64,000 bases of DNA from Paenibacillus sp. YPG26. GTDB taxonomy: Bacteria > Bacillota > Bacilli > Paenibacillales > Paenibacillaceae. The number at the start of each line of letters is the position of its first letter. Position 1 is the stretch's first letter. Below, piece by piece: positions 48,608 to 57,330 of this stretch. The translations under genes were made by a program, and so were the position numbers. The notes under the pieces are model-generated. The model was not told the DNA's origin and did no database searches. It saw nothing but the letters and a program-made list of their open reading frames with translations. Location of the stretch: contig NZ_CP084530.1 in assembly GCF_023704175.1 (NCBI RefSeq), forward strand, positions 3,782,001-3,846,000, written 5' to 3'.

Positions 48608-50730
48608 CCTAAAAGATTTAGTTCGCGGGCGCGGGCGATGGCCTCCGTGCGCCGCCTTACTTGGAGCTTCTCGAAGATCCTCCGGTTGTGACCTTTCACC
48701 GTGTCCAGCGCCAGGAACAGCTTCCCGGCAATTTCAGGATTGGACAGTCCCAAGGCTATGAGCTCCAGTACTTCGCTTTCACGTGGGCTAAGCGGCTCGA
48801 TCAAAGGGCTCTTCCGTTCACCTTCGAGTTCGATACGCATGCGGGCAAGACCCGCTTGAGCCTCTCTTATCGCAGGGTGAGGCAGATCTCCGGCAAGCCT
48901 CACAGCCTCACGGTAACGCTCTGCCGCCAACTCGTGCCGCCCTTCCGCCTCCCTGATTTGGCCAATTCCAATCAGGGCTGTTACAGCCATCAGCTGCTGA
49001 TCTACTTTTCGGCAATTCGCTATAACCTCACTATAGGCTTCACACGCCTCGGCATAATCCCCTCGCCGCTGACAAGCGACACCCAGCATCCAGGATGATG
49101 CCGTCCTGGCAGGCAGGTTATCCGGCCTAAGATAGGCGAGCGCACGGCGTGACTCGGCAATAACAAGGTCCAATCCGTCTGTTCCTTGTACCCCGGTATT
49201 TCGCGTTGGCTCAATCAATTCAATAAGCTCCTGGGTCTTGTCTTCGAGCAGCGAGCCTTGCATAACCGATTCGGCTAGTCGAAGATTGGGCTCCGCCCCG
49301 TCCTGATTATCGCTCAGCATCAGGGATGCCAACGCAGCACGGGTGGCGGCGATGTATCCGATCAAGTCCCGGACCCCCTCATCATGTTCCACGCCTGCCA
49401 AAGCCTTCTCCGCGGCCCGAAGCTTGTGTTCAACCTCTGTTGGCTTGCCGGCGATCAACAGGGCAGAACCATAATACACCCATAGCTGTGGTCTGGCATC
49501 CAGTTCCTTGGCAGCCAATGAGTCCAGCCACCCCAGCGCCGAACTTGCGGCCCCCCGCAGATGCAGCGGCATCCCGCCGCCTTCAAGCAGACGTGAACTT
49601 CGCTCGATGTCCCCGGCTTCCACAGCATGGCGGAACGCCTCGATCTCGAAGCCATGGCCCTCGTACCATACGCTTGCTCGTCTGTGCAATTCAAGGATAC
49701 TGCTCCCATCCATGCGTTCGAGCAGCCGTCTTCGAAGGATGTCCGCGAACAAATGGTGATACCGGTACCACTGTCGTTCTGTATCCAGGGGAATGACAAA
49801 CAAATTTTTACGATCAAGATCGATTAACATTTCCCGGCCAGATCTCTCAGGATTCCGCAGAAGGTCATCGCATAACGATCCGCATAAGCGGTCCAGCAGA
49901 GATGTCTGCAGCAGGAAATCCTGTACGGCTTCGGGCTGCTGCTGCAGCACTTCTTCTACAAGATAATCCAGCACAAAATGGTGGTTGCCCGAGAAGGACT
50001 GCAGGAGCCGCTTGGCGTCATGGTCCTCCTGCAGGGAGATTCCTGCCAGACGCAGGCCGGCAGCCCAGCCCTCGGTGCGTGAGTGAAGCCCGGCTATGTG
50101 TTCCGGGGAGAGGTTAAGCTCCATGACATGGTTAAAAAATGCCTCGGCTTCGTTCATCGTAAATCTGATGTCAGGAGCGCGCAGATCGGTGATTTGGTCC
50201 CGTACCCGCAGCCGGGACAGAGAGATCGGAGGATCCTCACGAGTCGTAATTACAAGGTGCATCTGTGTGGGAAGGTGGTCCAGCAGGAAGGATACCGCTT
50301 CATCAACGGCTATTGAGCTCACGGTATGGTAGTCGTCAAGGACAAGGATGAACGGTGATGGCACAGCCGCGAGTTCATTAACAAGAGCCGTCAGAATCGG
50401 CTCAGCTGGTGTCATTTGCGGTGATTGAAGTACAGTAAGGACGCCCTCACCAACATTCTCAACCACGGTCTGAAGAGCGGAGATCATATAAGTTAAGAAG
50501 CGCGCAAGCTCGTTGTCCCCTTGTTCAAGGGACAGCCATGCGGCCGGCCGACCGCAGTCAGCCAGCCATTCGCAGACCAGCGTTGTTTTGCCATAGCCCG
50601 CCGGTGCAGAGACAAGGGTCAATTTTCGGTGTAAGCCCATACTTAGCCTCTCGGTTAACCGCCGTCGCGGAACCGTCTTGGACCGGGGCACAGGGATATA
50701 CAGCTTGGAGGAAATGATTGGAGTTCGCAT
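48583..50730 (-). CDS. MalT-like LuxR family ATP-dependent regulator
   Basis: This 715-residue regulator of the LAL/STAND class has an N-terminal AAA-type NTPase with Walker A APAGYGKTT at about residue 44 and Walker B ILVLDDYH at about 128. A winged-helix part follows, then a TPR-like helical sensor (about 340-640) and a C-terminal LuxR helix-turn-helix (LSPRESEVLELIALGLSNPEIAGKLFLALDTVKGHNRRIFEKLQVRRR, in parts). ATP and a ligand bound to the TPR part would start oligomer formation. TATAAT ends six bases before the ATG, so the mRNA should be leaderless. There is no obvious target operon next to it, although the NAD(P)-binding protein gene is divergent. Confidence 0.9.
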   Translation of the reverse strand: MRTPIISSKLYIPVPRSKTVPRRRLTERLSMGLHRKLTLVSAPAGYGKTTLVCEWLADCGRPAAWLSLEQGDNELARFLTYMISALQTVVENVGEGVLTVLQSPQMTPAEPILTALVNELAAVPSPFILVLDDYHTVSSIAVDEAVSFLLDHLPTQMHLVITTREDPPISLSRLRVRDQITDLRAPDIRFTMNEAEAFFNHVMELNLSPEHIAGLHSRTEGWAAGLRLAGISLQEDHDAKRLLQSFSGNHHFVLDYLVEEVLQQQPEAVQDFLLQTSLLDRLCGSLCDDLLRNPERSGREMLIDLDRKNLFVIPLDTERQWYRYHHLFADILRRRLLERMDGSSILELHRRASVWYEGHGFEIEAFRHAVEAGDIERSSRLLEGGGMPLHLRGAASSALGWLDSLAAKELDARPQLWVYYGSALLIAGKPTEVEHKLRAAEKALAGVEHDEGVRDLIGYIAATRAALASLMLSDNQDGAEPNLRLAESVMQGSLLEDKTQELIELIEPTRNTGVQGTDGLDLVIAESRRALAYLRPDNLPARTASSWMLGVACQRRGDYAEACEAYSEVIANCRKVDQQLMAVTALIGIGQIREAEGRHELAAERYREAVRLAGDLPHPAIREAQAGLARMRIELEGERKSPLIEPLSPRESEVLELIALGLSNPEIAGKLFLALDTVKGHNRRIFEKLQVRRRTEAIARARELNLLGNTPKPHS

Positions 50731-50736
50731 GTATCT

Positions 50737-50766
50737 ATTATACCTATGCCGAATGTCCATCTTCAA
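50737..50766 (-). promoter_or_regulatory. Promoter of the MalT-like gene, predicted leaderless
   Basis: On the minus strand TTGAAG (50766-50761) and a perfect TATAAT (50742-50737) are 18 bases apart. The expected first transcribed base falls on the A of the ATG at 50730. Confidence 0.6.
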
Positions 50767-50914
50767 CGGGGATAACGGGATAATTCAGTATGTTCACAAG
50801 TGTGCGGTGTGCGGCAGCCGAAACCAAAAGTTGTATGGCTCCGAAATTACGGAACTTCTGTGATCCCCTTGTGCCTGATAAGCTAAGATCAATAACAAAG
50901 AGGAGTGATCAAAC

Positions 50915-51568
50915 ATGAAAATTTCGGTAATGGGAACTGGCAATATGGGTAAAGCTTTGGTGAAGCAATTGAGTACGCACAGTACGAATACAATCTATTG
51001 GGGTTCACGCCGTCCCGAGGAAGCGCAGCAGCTGGTACAGCAGTTGAATCTCTCCAACGTGATCGTGTGCACGAATGAGGAAGCGCAGCAGGCAGGCCTG
51101 ATTATTCCAGCTTATCATGTATCCGTATTGAAGGAGTGGGCACTTGCTCATCAGGAAGAGCTTAAAGGAAAGATCATTGTCGATATCTCGAATCCATTCA
51201 ATCAGGACTTCAGCGGATTCACCACGGCTTGGGGGGAATCTTCTGCCGAACAGCTTCAGTCCTTACTGCCGGAATCGTCTGTGATCGGCGCATTTAAGAA
51301 TACCTTCTTCAAAGTCGTTGACGAACCTCTGCACCAGGGCCAGGTTAGTGATGTACTTGTCACAGGAGACGATGACGCTGCGGTTCATACATTTATCGAG
51401 TACGTTAAGCCGCTCCCGTTCCGGTTCCTTCATGCCGGCAAGCTCGCGAATAACCGGACCATCGAACGCTTCACACTGCTTGAACTTGAGCTGGCTGTTC
51501 GATACAACACCTATCCTTATATTTCCCTGCAAATATTCGGGATTCAAGAGCCTGCCCTGGTGAACTAA
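50915..51568 (+). CDS. NADPH-dependent F420 reductase-like oxidoreductase
   Basis: This 217-residue protein of the NADP_oxidored (F420:NADPH) family has the Rossmann motif GTGNMG at residues 7-12, SRRPEEA for the NADPH phosphate, IIVDISNPFNQDF, and the F420_oxidored middle ESSVIGAFKNTF. Bacillota of this type do not make F420 as a rule, so the true reductant is probably NADPH with another acceptor. The ribosome binding site is AGAGGAGTGA. It is convergent with a LysR gene; the stop codons overlap by four bases. Confidence 0.85.
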   Translation: MKISVMGTGNMGKALVKQLSTHSTNTIYWGSRRPEEAQQLVQQLNLSNVIVCTNEEAQQAGLIIPAYHVSVLKEWALAHQEELKGKIIVDISNPFNQDFSGFTTAWGESSAEQLQSLLPESSVIGAFKNTFFKVVDEPLHQGQVSDVLVTGDDDAAVHTFIEYVKPLPFRFLHAGKLANNRTIERFTLLELELAVRYNTYPYISLQIFGIQEPALVN

Positions 51569-52413
51569 CCAATCAGCCGCAGAATGCGCTGGCCCTTCGA
51601 TTGATCCAGGCTGGCCACCGCGATGGTCCGGTGCGCGTCCGGGTGATTCAAGGGTCTATAGACCAGCCGGTCCGAGTACATCTGCGAAATAAAGGCTTCC
51701 GGCAATACCGTTACGCCTGACCCATTCACTACATAACCGAGGATGACTTCGCTGAAGCCAACCTCGGTTGTTATGTTCATGGGCTTCTTCAGGTCAGCGA
51801 ACATTTGTGTCAGCGTAGCCCTGATGGTGCACCCCAGGCTATACAGTACAAGCGGCTGACCGCTTAACTCCACCAAGCTGATCTCCTGTTGACCGGCTAG
51901 AGGATGATCCTTCGGCATGACCACATAGAATGCCTCCTGGCTTATGTCCCCGCTCCATATGGACGGGTGCATGGAGAAGCGCTCGGCCACCGTTAGATCC
52001 GCTTCCCCTTCCAACAGCAGCTTGTATACTTCTTTTGTAGACTGCCGGTAGACGATCTCCACTTCATGACCCTGATCCTGGAGCCTGGACAGCGCAGATA
52101 CCAGATATCGGGTTGCAATATCCGGCACGGATGCGATCTTGATACGCCCCCATGCTCTCAGGGGCTTGAGCTTGTCTTCCAAATCAGACAACTGATCCAG
52201 CAGCTGTCTCGAGGACTCATATAGAATCTTCCCGGCTTCCGTCAACTCGACGCCTTGTGAGGAACGGGTGAACAGCTGAACATCGAACTGCTTCTCCAGG
52301 CTCCTGAGCTGCTTGCTTAGAGCCGTATGCGAGATATGCAGAGCCTCACTGGCCTTAGCTATGCTCTTCATGTGAGCCGTCTCTATAAAACCAACCAAAA
52401 ACTCGGTATTCAT
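51565..52413 (-). CDS. LysR family transcriptional regulator
   Basis: This 282-residue LysR regulator has its helix-turn-helix at about 1-60 (FIETAHMKSIAKASEALHISHTALSKQLRSLEKQFDVQLF, in parts) and a periplasmic-binding-like sensor at about 90-282 (IKIASVPDIATRYLVSALSRLQ, GSGVTVLPEAFISQMY). The ATG at 52413 is chosen after AAAGGAGC; a longer frame to 52491 is not supported. No divergent target gene is next to it: upstream lies a VOC gene read in the same direction, 120 bases away. Confidence 0.88.
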   Translation of the reverse strand: MNTEFLVGFIETAHMKSIAKASEALHISHTALSKQLRSLEKQFDVQLFTRSSQGVELTEAGKILYESSRQLLDQLSDLEDKLKPLRAWGRIKIASVPDIATRYLVSALSRLQDQGHEVEIVYRQSTKEVYKLLLEGEADLTVAERFSMHPSIWSGDISQEAFYVVMPKDHPLAGQQEISLVELSGQPLVLYSLGCTIRATLTQMFADLKKPMNITTEVGFSEVILGYVVNGSGVTVLPEAFISQMYSDRLVYRPLNHPDAHRTIAVASLDQSKGQRILRLIG

Positions 52414-52533
52414 TCCTACCCGCTCCTTTTTCTCCGTCAACCTGCCCTGCCTTATGTTATACACTCTAATTTTCCAGTTCAATGCTACCATATTGCAAGC
52501 CGACTAACATCTATCCGTCTACTAAAGTAAGCA

Positions 52534-52914
52534 TTAATTCAGCCGATGCACGATCTCATACTTATTCCCGCACGGATCTTCGAAGTATACGGCGTAATAA
52601 GTCGGACTGATCGGGAACAGCCGCGGGCCGTCGTTAATCGTCCCCCCCGCTTGAGTGACTACTTCGGCGATGTGGTCGACCTCCGCCTGATCGTTCGCCC
52701 AGAATCCAATCAAATTGGCATTAGGCTTGTGCTCCCGGTCTTCCGTAATCGCAAAGTACGCGGCGCCCGGCAGTTCCCCATCCGCGGCAAATACCCGCCA
52801 ATCCGCACTATGAAAGGTTCTCGTAAATCCGAGCTCAGGCAGAAGCTTCTCATAAAAAGGCAGGGCAAGGGCCAGATCATTGACCCGCAGATCAATATGA
52901 CTGAATCTGTTCAT
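52534..52914 (-). CDS. VOC family glyoxalase-like protein
   Basis: This 126-residue single-domain VOC protein has FSHIDLRVNDLALALPFYEKLLPELGF (His in the first strand, a common metal ligand), GFWANDQAEVDHIAEVVTQAGG in the middle and YYAVYFEDPCGNKYEIVHRLN with a Glu at the usual last metal position. It looks like a functional glyoxalase-like or lyase-type enzyme. It overlaps the SRPBCC gene by four bases (ATGA) and is last in the TetR-SRPBCC-VOC operon. Confidence 0.88.
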   Translation of the reverse strand: MNRFSHIDLRVNDLALALPFYEKLLPELGFTRTFHSADWRVFAADGELPGAAYFAITEDREHKPNANLIGFWANDQAEVDHIAEVVTQAGGTINDGPRLFPISPTYYAVYFEDPCGNKYEIVHRLN

Positions 52915-53375
52915 TGGGATTCCTCACTTTCAACGTGATTGAAATGGCTGGCTTGATCCTGAATAGCGGCCAGTACGCCTTCCCAGTGCAGCTTCATCTG
53001 CTCCCGCGTAGCGGGATGATCCAGGTTCTCCTGGTGAAAGCTAATCGTCGTCTTGCCAGGTTGACTGGACAGCAGCCGGATCTGCAGAGTAGAAGGCTTC
53101 TCCCACTCCTTCTTTCCCCACCTTAAACGGAGCTGTGCGGAAGGTCTGACGACCCGGAATTGACCCGAGATTCCTTCCGCGGCATGGAAGGTCTCCCCCT
53201 CGCTGAAGGATGGTCTCGCTAGGGTGCCTATCCACAGCTTCAACCCTTCGGCAGAGGTCAAATACGCCCATGCCTGTTCTGGGGAGATCGGCAGTGTTCT
53301 TCGAACGCCTATCTGGAAGCCTGCCGAAGCTGTCTGACCGACAATCTTGTTCGAAGTGGATGGTCTACTTCTCAT
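52911..53375 (-). CDS. SRPBCC family protein
   Basis: This 154-residue protein has one SRPBCC domain: RRTLPISPEQAWAYLTSAEGLKLWIG at about 24-50, QLRLRWGKKEWEKPSTLQIRLLSSQPGKTTISFHQENL in the middle (in parts) and the C-terminal helix REQMKLHWEGVLAAIQDQA. The ATG at 53375 is chosen because GAAGGGA precedes it; an ATG 18 bases earlier lacks a site. It is between the TetR and VOC genes in an operon that mirrors the sigma-SRPBCC-VOC operon at 43-45 kb. Confidence 0.86.
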   Translation of the reverse strand: MRSRPSTSNKIVGQTASAGFQIGVRRTLPISPEQAWAYLTSAEGLKLWIGTLARPSFSEGETFHAAEGISGQFRVVRPSAQLRLRWGKKEWEKPSTLQIRLLSSQPGKTTISFHQENLDHPATREQMKLHWEGVLAAIQDQASHFNHVESEESQ

Positions 53376-53414
53376 TATGGTCCCTTCTCTCATTTGTAAT
53401 AGAAGCTAGCAGAT

Positions 53415-53984
53415 TTATGGACTGAGCGCCTTCACGAATAAATCTGTACTTGACTCTATAAATGCTGGCAGGGTGACCTTCGTAATGGCCGAGACTCCGA
53501 ACAGCTGTGAGACGAACGCTCCGTAATTCATCCACATGAACGTAATTGCCTGAGTCTCCGCATCCGTCTGGATCATGAGGTTCCTGCTCTGCATCTCGGT
53601 AAAATAACCTGTCAGCAGCTCCAGCAACTTGCGGGGATGCTTCTGTGCCTTCTCACGGATCCCGGCCAATTCGTCATCTCTTAAGACGATAAGAAATAAC
53701 TTGCGATTGCGGTCCATCATCTCATGATACATCCGGCTGATGGTCAGCAGGTCCGTCCTCAGATCCCAGGTCACATTCTCGCTGAAGACCTGGGTCATCT
53801 CCACCGAATAGTGATAACGTTCAACGGCTTGCTCAAGCAGATTGAACTTGGTGCCGAAGTTGCGGAACAGCGTCATCTCACTGACCCCTGCCGCTGAGGC
53901 GATCTCCTTCGTAGCCACACTCTTGTAACCCTTCCCGGCCATGAGGTCAATGGCCGCCAGCATCAGCCTGCTTTTACTATCCAT
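53415..53984 (-). CDS. TetR family transcriptional regulator
   Basis: This 189-residue repressor has a TetR_N helix-turn-helix (AAIDLMAGKGYKSVATKEIASAAGVSEMTLFRNFGTKFNLL, in parts, residues about 10-50) and a C-terminal ligand domain (TetR_C type, YFTEMQSRNLMIQTDAETQAITFMWMNYG). The start at 53984 follows GGAGGA; the open frame goes further to 54113 but crosses the operator and promoter. It is the first gene of the TetR-SRPBCC-VOC operon and is likely self-regulated. Confidence 0.88.
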   Translation of the reverse strand: MDSKSRLMLAAIDLMAGKGYKSVATKEIASAAGVSEMTLFRNFGTKFNLLEQAVERYHYSVEMTQVFSENVTWDLRTDLLTISRMYHEMMDRNRKLFLIVLRDDELAGIREKAQKHPRKLLELLTGYFTEMQSRNLMIQTDAETQAITFMWMNYGAFVSQLFGVSAITKVTLPAFIESSTDLFVKALSP

Positions 53985-54044
53985 TGTTATCTTATCCTCC
54001 AAATCATCACCTCTCAGCACTAATCTGATTGCAAGCGAACGGTA

Positions 54045-54060
54045 GTTAGTACCCACTAAC
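54045..54060. promoter_or_regulatory. TetR operator of the TetR-SRPBCC-VOC operon
   Basis: GTTAGTACCCACTAAC is a perfect inverted repeat of 6-bp arms. It lies directly downstream of the -10 box of the promoter at 54073-54101. Confidence 0.7.
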
Positions 54061-54072
54061 GTCCTTATTAAG

Positions 54073-54101
54073 ATCTTACCGTTCTGCGCTTCAAGAGTCA
54101 A
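54073..54101 (-). promoter_or_regulatory. Promoter of the TetR-SRPBCC-VOC operon
   Basis: On the minus strand TTGACT (54101-54096) and TAAGAT (54078-54073) are 17 bases apart. Confidence 0.65.
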
Positions 54102-54109
54102 GATTAGAT

Positions 54110-54304
54110 TCAAGAAGCTTTACTCACAAAGATATAGACTCCAAAGCTAATCATATAGATTAAAAAGCTGCACAGCATGATTTTAGATGGCTTGCCTTTC
54201 CAATCAAACGCTTTATTCAACCCGTCCGTAAGCACTTTGCCGATGAACACAATCAGAGCAACGGCAAGAGAAGCAATAGATATAATAAATATGATCTTTT
54301 CCAT
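54110..54304 (-). CDS. Small two-helix membrane protein, 64 aa
   Basis: This 64-residue protein has two membrane helices (about 4-24 and 42-60) and a basic loop with WKGKPSK. The ribosome binding site AGAGGTG is good. It is the last gene downstream of the ABC-2 permease on the same strand, with 21 bases between them. Its function is unknown; small membrane proteins in such loci can be immunity or accessory proteins, but this is only a guess. Confidence 0.6.
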   Translation of the reverse strand: MEKIIFIISIASLAVALIVFIGKVLTDGLNKAFDWKGKPSKIMLCSFLIYMISFGVYIFVSKAS

Positions 54305-54325
54305 AGGACACCTCTTTCTGAATGA

Positions 54326-55060
54326 TCAGCTAAGCCGTGGATTCCGTACCGTTATATATAGAAGCAGACTGGAAATTCCCGTGTATCCAAGTAGAATCAC
54401 AGCTCCCCATAGATACCACTGTATACCGGGGTAACCAAACGAGGAGTCATACAGCCGAATTGTGACCCGGTAGATATAAGAGAAGGGATAAGTGATAGAC
54501 AGATTAAGCCCAAGCAATATCGTTGTGATGAATATGGAGGCCACACCGGTGAGAATCACCCCGACAATATTTCTTGTTATAAAGGCCAAGACGGCAGCTA
54601 TAGGTATGCTGAATAGACTCAGGAATGCAAAGCTGAACGATCCTGCGAACCAGGAGGCTAATTGTATGATCGTTACACTTTCCGCATAGGCTGTCCACAA
54701 CGTCACAAATAGAGCAAGCTGATTAAGCAGGGAGAACGCCATAAGTAGAATGAACGTAGAGATCATTTTGGACAAAATCAGCCTGAAGTTCGAATGGGGG
54801 TATGACATCCACTGCATCAGAGTCCGGTTCTTGAATTCCATATAGAAGGCATACCCTGTGAAAATGAAGATCAGGGTAGGGAACAAGATCGCATACTGGT
54901 TAAAGACAAAGAAGTAATAGTTCCCCGCGTCTCTGCTGCCCCGCATAAGCAATAGACCAATGGTATTGATAATGTAAGGGAGAAAGCTAAGAATCAGGAC
55001 AAGATACATGGACTTTAACCGCTTCAGCTTCATTAGCTCATTCTTAATTAGCGTATTCAT
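54326..55060 (-). CDS. ABC-2 type transporter permease
   Basis: This 244-residue permease has six helices of the ABC-2/bacitracin-exporter type. The N-terminal NELMKLKRLKSMYLVLILSF is typical of BcrB/lantibiotic-immunity permeases, as are FKNRTLMQWMSYPHSNFRLILSKM and the polar loops. It overlaps its ATPase gene by 17 bases. Together they would export a peptide antibiotic or lipid-linked compound. The two-component system just upstream makes a resistance module likely. Confidence 0.85.
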   Translation of the reverse strand: MNTLIKNELMKLKRLKSMYLVLILSFLPYIINTIGLLLMRGSRDAGNYYFFVFNQYAILFPTLIFIFTGYAFYMEFKNRTLMQWMSYPHSNFRLILSKMISTFILLMAFSLLNQLALFVTLWTAYAESVTIIQLASWFAGSFSFAFLSLFSIPIAAVLAFITRNIVGVILTGVASIFITTILLGLNLSITYPFSYIYRVTIRLYDSSFGYPGIQWYLWGAVILLGYTGISSLLLYITVRNPRLS

Positions 55061-55796
55061 GCGCCTGGCTCCCCGATATTAGTTGCAAATACAGATCTTC
55101 CAGTGAATGGACCGGTTGGTTCTTCTTCATATCGCTGGTCACAAATACGACCCTGCCCTGATTCATAATGATCAGCTCATCGGCCATCAGATTAATTTCA
55201 CTAAGAATATGGCTGGATACGATGACGGTCATTCCCCTGCTAAGCACCTGGCTGATCAGGATATCCCGGACTTCTCTAATCCCCTGCGGATCCAGCCCGT
55301 TGGTCGGCTCGTCAAGGAGCAGCAGCTGCGGCTGATGGGCCATGGCTCTCGCAATGCCGAGCCGCTGCTTCATTCCAAGTGAGGTCTGGGAGAACAGCTT
55401 GTTCCTGTGACCATACAGACTGACGAGCTTCAGCAGGGCGTCAATCTCCGGTGGGGATGAGGATCCCCTCTGATAGCGCAAGTGCAGATCCAGGTTCTCA
55501 AAGAGCGTCAAATTCTCATAAAAGCCCGGGAACTCAATGATGCTTCCAATCGTTCCTCGAACCTCCTTGTTCGAGCCTTCGTACAGATCCTGATGGCCAA
55601 ACATGACTTTGCCGGATGTCGGCTTGTAAATGCCCAAGAGTACCTTGAGCAGCGTTGTCTTGCCCGCTCCATTCGGGCCGAGCAGTCCATAGATTCTACC
55701 CTTCTTGAACGTCAGATTGACCTGATCCAGTATGGGGACGCCTCTCATACTAACGTTCAAACTCTCTACTTGAAGCAGATACGGTGAATGGGTCAT
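55044..55796 (-). CDS. ABC transporter ATP-binding protein (BcrA type)
   Basis: This 250-residue ATPase has Walker A GPNGAGKTT at about 40-48, the signature LGMKQRLGIARAM (variant LSxGxKQR, here SLGMKQR), Walker B LLLLDEPTNGLDPQG, and the switch His in VSSHILSEI. The C-terminal part (VHSLEDLYLQLI) is as in bacitracin and lantibiotic exporters. It is read before its permease. The 181-base gap to the upstream kinase gene includes a hairpin (CTGCAGAC with GTCTGCAG, 55919-55957). Confidence 0.92.
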   Translation of the reverse strand: MTHSPYLLQVESLNVSMRGVPILDQVNLTFKKGRIYGLLGPNGAGKTTLLKVLLGIYKPTSGKVMFGHQDLYEGSNKEVRGTIGSIIEFPGFYENLTLFENLDLHLRYQRGSSSPPEIDALLKLVSLYGHRNKLFSQTSLGMKQRLGIARAMAHQPQLLLLDEPTNGLDPQGIREVRDILISQVLSRGMTVIVSSHILSEINLMADELIIMNQGRVVFVTSDMKKNQPVHSLEDLYLQLISGSQAHEYAN

Positions 55797-55977
55797 AGCC
55801 TTGCCGCCTCCTTTTACTAAATTAGATTTGTCTATCTTAATCCCAGTTACAGTATAGGAAGCGAAATTTAGAATCAGGGTACAGCTGCGGTTAAAATCAG
55901 ATTAAAAAAACACCGGTTCTGCAGACCGCCTCCACATTGGATTTAGTCTGCAGCACCGATGCTGGTTGATCCGCAGC

Positions 55978-57330
55978 TCATTCGCCGCCGGTCTTTATTT
56001 TGGGATAAATGATAGCCCTGGTTCCTTCATCATCGCTCTTCAGGTTGAATGCTAGATCCATCTGTTCCAGCATCAAAGATACTATGGATAAGCCGATTCC
56101 ATGTCCCTTTCGCTCCGAATCCGTCAGAATCCCCGGCCCGTGGTCTTCGATCATTAAGGCGGTGTATTCAGGCTCCTTAACTGTACGAACCGATACGTAT
56201 TGTCCGTCTGCGGCATGGCGAATGATATTCTGAAGCAGATTATCCAGCACTCGCATGAACCAGGTCTTATCCACTTTCCAAACGACCGAGTCCGGCAATT
56301 CCACCTCAATCTTAAAGCCTAACTGCTCAAACACAACATACCAGGAGGACAATGAAGATCTGACCAGCTTACGAATGTCCGTCTCTTCAGAGTGCTTCGG
56401 TAATTTCCCGTTGCTGAGCAGGGTGTAGGAAGAGAGATTATCAATCAGTGTCCCTAGAAAATCCACTTTATCCTGAATGACCTGTACGGATTTTTTCCCA
56501 TCCAGAGGCAACGTCTGCTGTTCCAGCCTGAAGGCATGCCAGCGGATAACGGTAAGTGGAGTCCGCAGATCATGAGACAGGTTCGCAATCAAGCTCTTGC
56601 GAAGCTCCATCTCATACTGCTCGGCCTCCTTACTCTGCTTCAGCTGCCCCACCATCCGGTTGAATGAATGCTCAAGCTGTCCTATTTCATCTTCGTATCT
56701 GACCTCCATCATCTCAGGAACTGCTTGATCCCCTTTGATCTCCATCTTGCTTTGCATCTTAACCAGCCGCTTGCGCAGCTTGTTGAAGAACATCCATGAA
56801 ATGAATATGACCAAGGACCAGACTAGGAGCACCATGGCAAGCCATACCGGAACATAGTTGCTGCGCATAACATCCCACTTGGAACCGATAAGATGCTGAG
56901 GAACCTTGAGGAATACATACCCTTCGTCTTCAGCCCCTTTCAGGTACACTGCCACCGTATACATCCCGTCATTCTCGTCCTTCCGCATATAGCTGATCGC
57001 GTCCGTAATGTTCCACGCCTGCTCCTGTACCGACTTGTCAGTGATTGTCCACACGGTTCCGGATGAATTCACCCATTCCACGTAGGCGTTCAGGTAGGTA
57101 TTCGCCCGCTCCAATCCATGAAGCACTTCCTCACTTGGCTGGCTCCGAAGCTCTTCAACCTTTCGCGTCCACTCCTTCTTCAATTGATCAGGATCGTAAT
57201 GGACTTCTGTAGAATGCTCGCTCAGACCCGTTAACAGGAAGTAGTAAGCAAGGTTCACCCCTATAAAAGTAAGCGGAAAAATAAATATCGATAGCGCAAT
57301 AATTAATAAATACCTGGTTGACAGCTTCAT
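55978..57330 (-). CDS. Sensor histidine kinase (HAMP-HisKA-HATPase)
   Basis: This 450-residue sensor has a first membrane helix at about 8-32, an extracellular loop of roughly 130 residues, a second helix at about 165-185, a HAMP-like linker, the phosphoacceptor His in NLSHDLRTPLTVIRW and an ATPase domain with the N box LLQNIIRHA and G boxes DHGPGI and GHGIGLSI. It overlaps the response-regulator gene by four bases and lies before the ABC exporter. The large loop differs from the loop-less BceS-type kinases, so it might sense its signal directly. Confidence 0.92.
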   Translation of the reverse strand: MKLSTRYLLIIALSIFIFPLTFIGVNLAYYFLLTGLSEHSTEVHYDPDQLKKEWTRKVEELRSQPSEEVLHGLERANTYLNAYVEWVNSSGTVWTITDKSVQEQAWNITDAISYMRKDENDGMYTVAVYLKGAEDEGYVFLKVPQHLIGSKWDVMRSNYVPVWLAMVLLVWSLVIFISWMFFNKLRKRLVKMQSKMEIKGDQAVPEMMEVRYEDEIGQLEHSFNRMVGQLKQSKEAEQYEMELRKSLIANLSHDLRTPLTVIRWHAFRLEQQTLPLDGKKSVQVIQDKVDFLGTLIDNLSSYTLLSNGKLPKHSEETDIRKLVRSSLSSWYVVFEQLGFKIEVELPDSVVWKVDKTWFMRVLDNLLQNIIRHAADGQYVSVRTVKEPEYTALMIEDHGPGILTDSERKGHGIGLSIVSLMLEQMDLAFNLKSDDEGTRAIIYPKIKTGGE

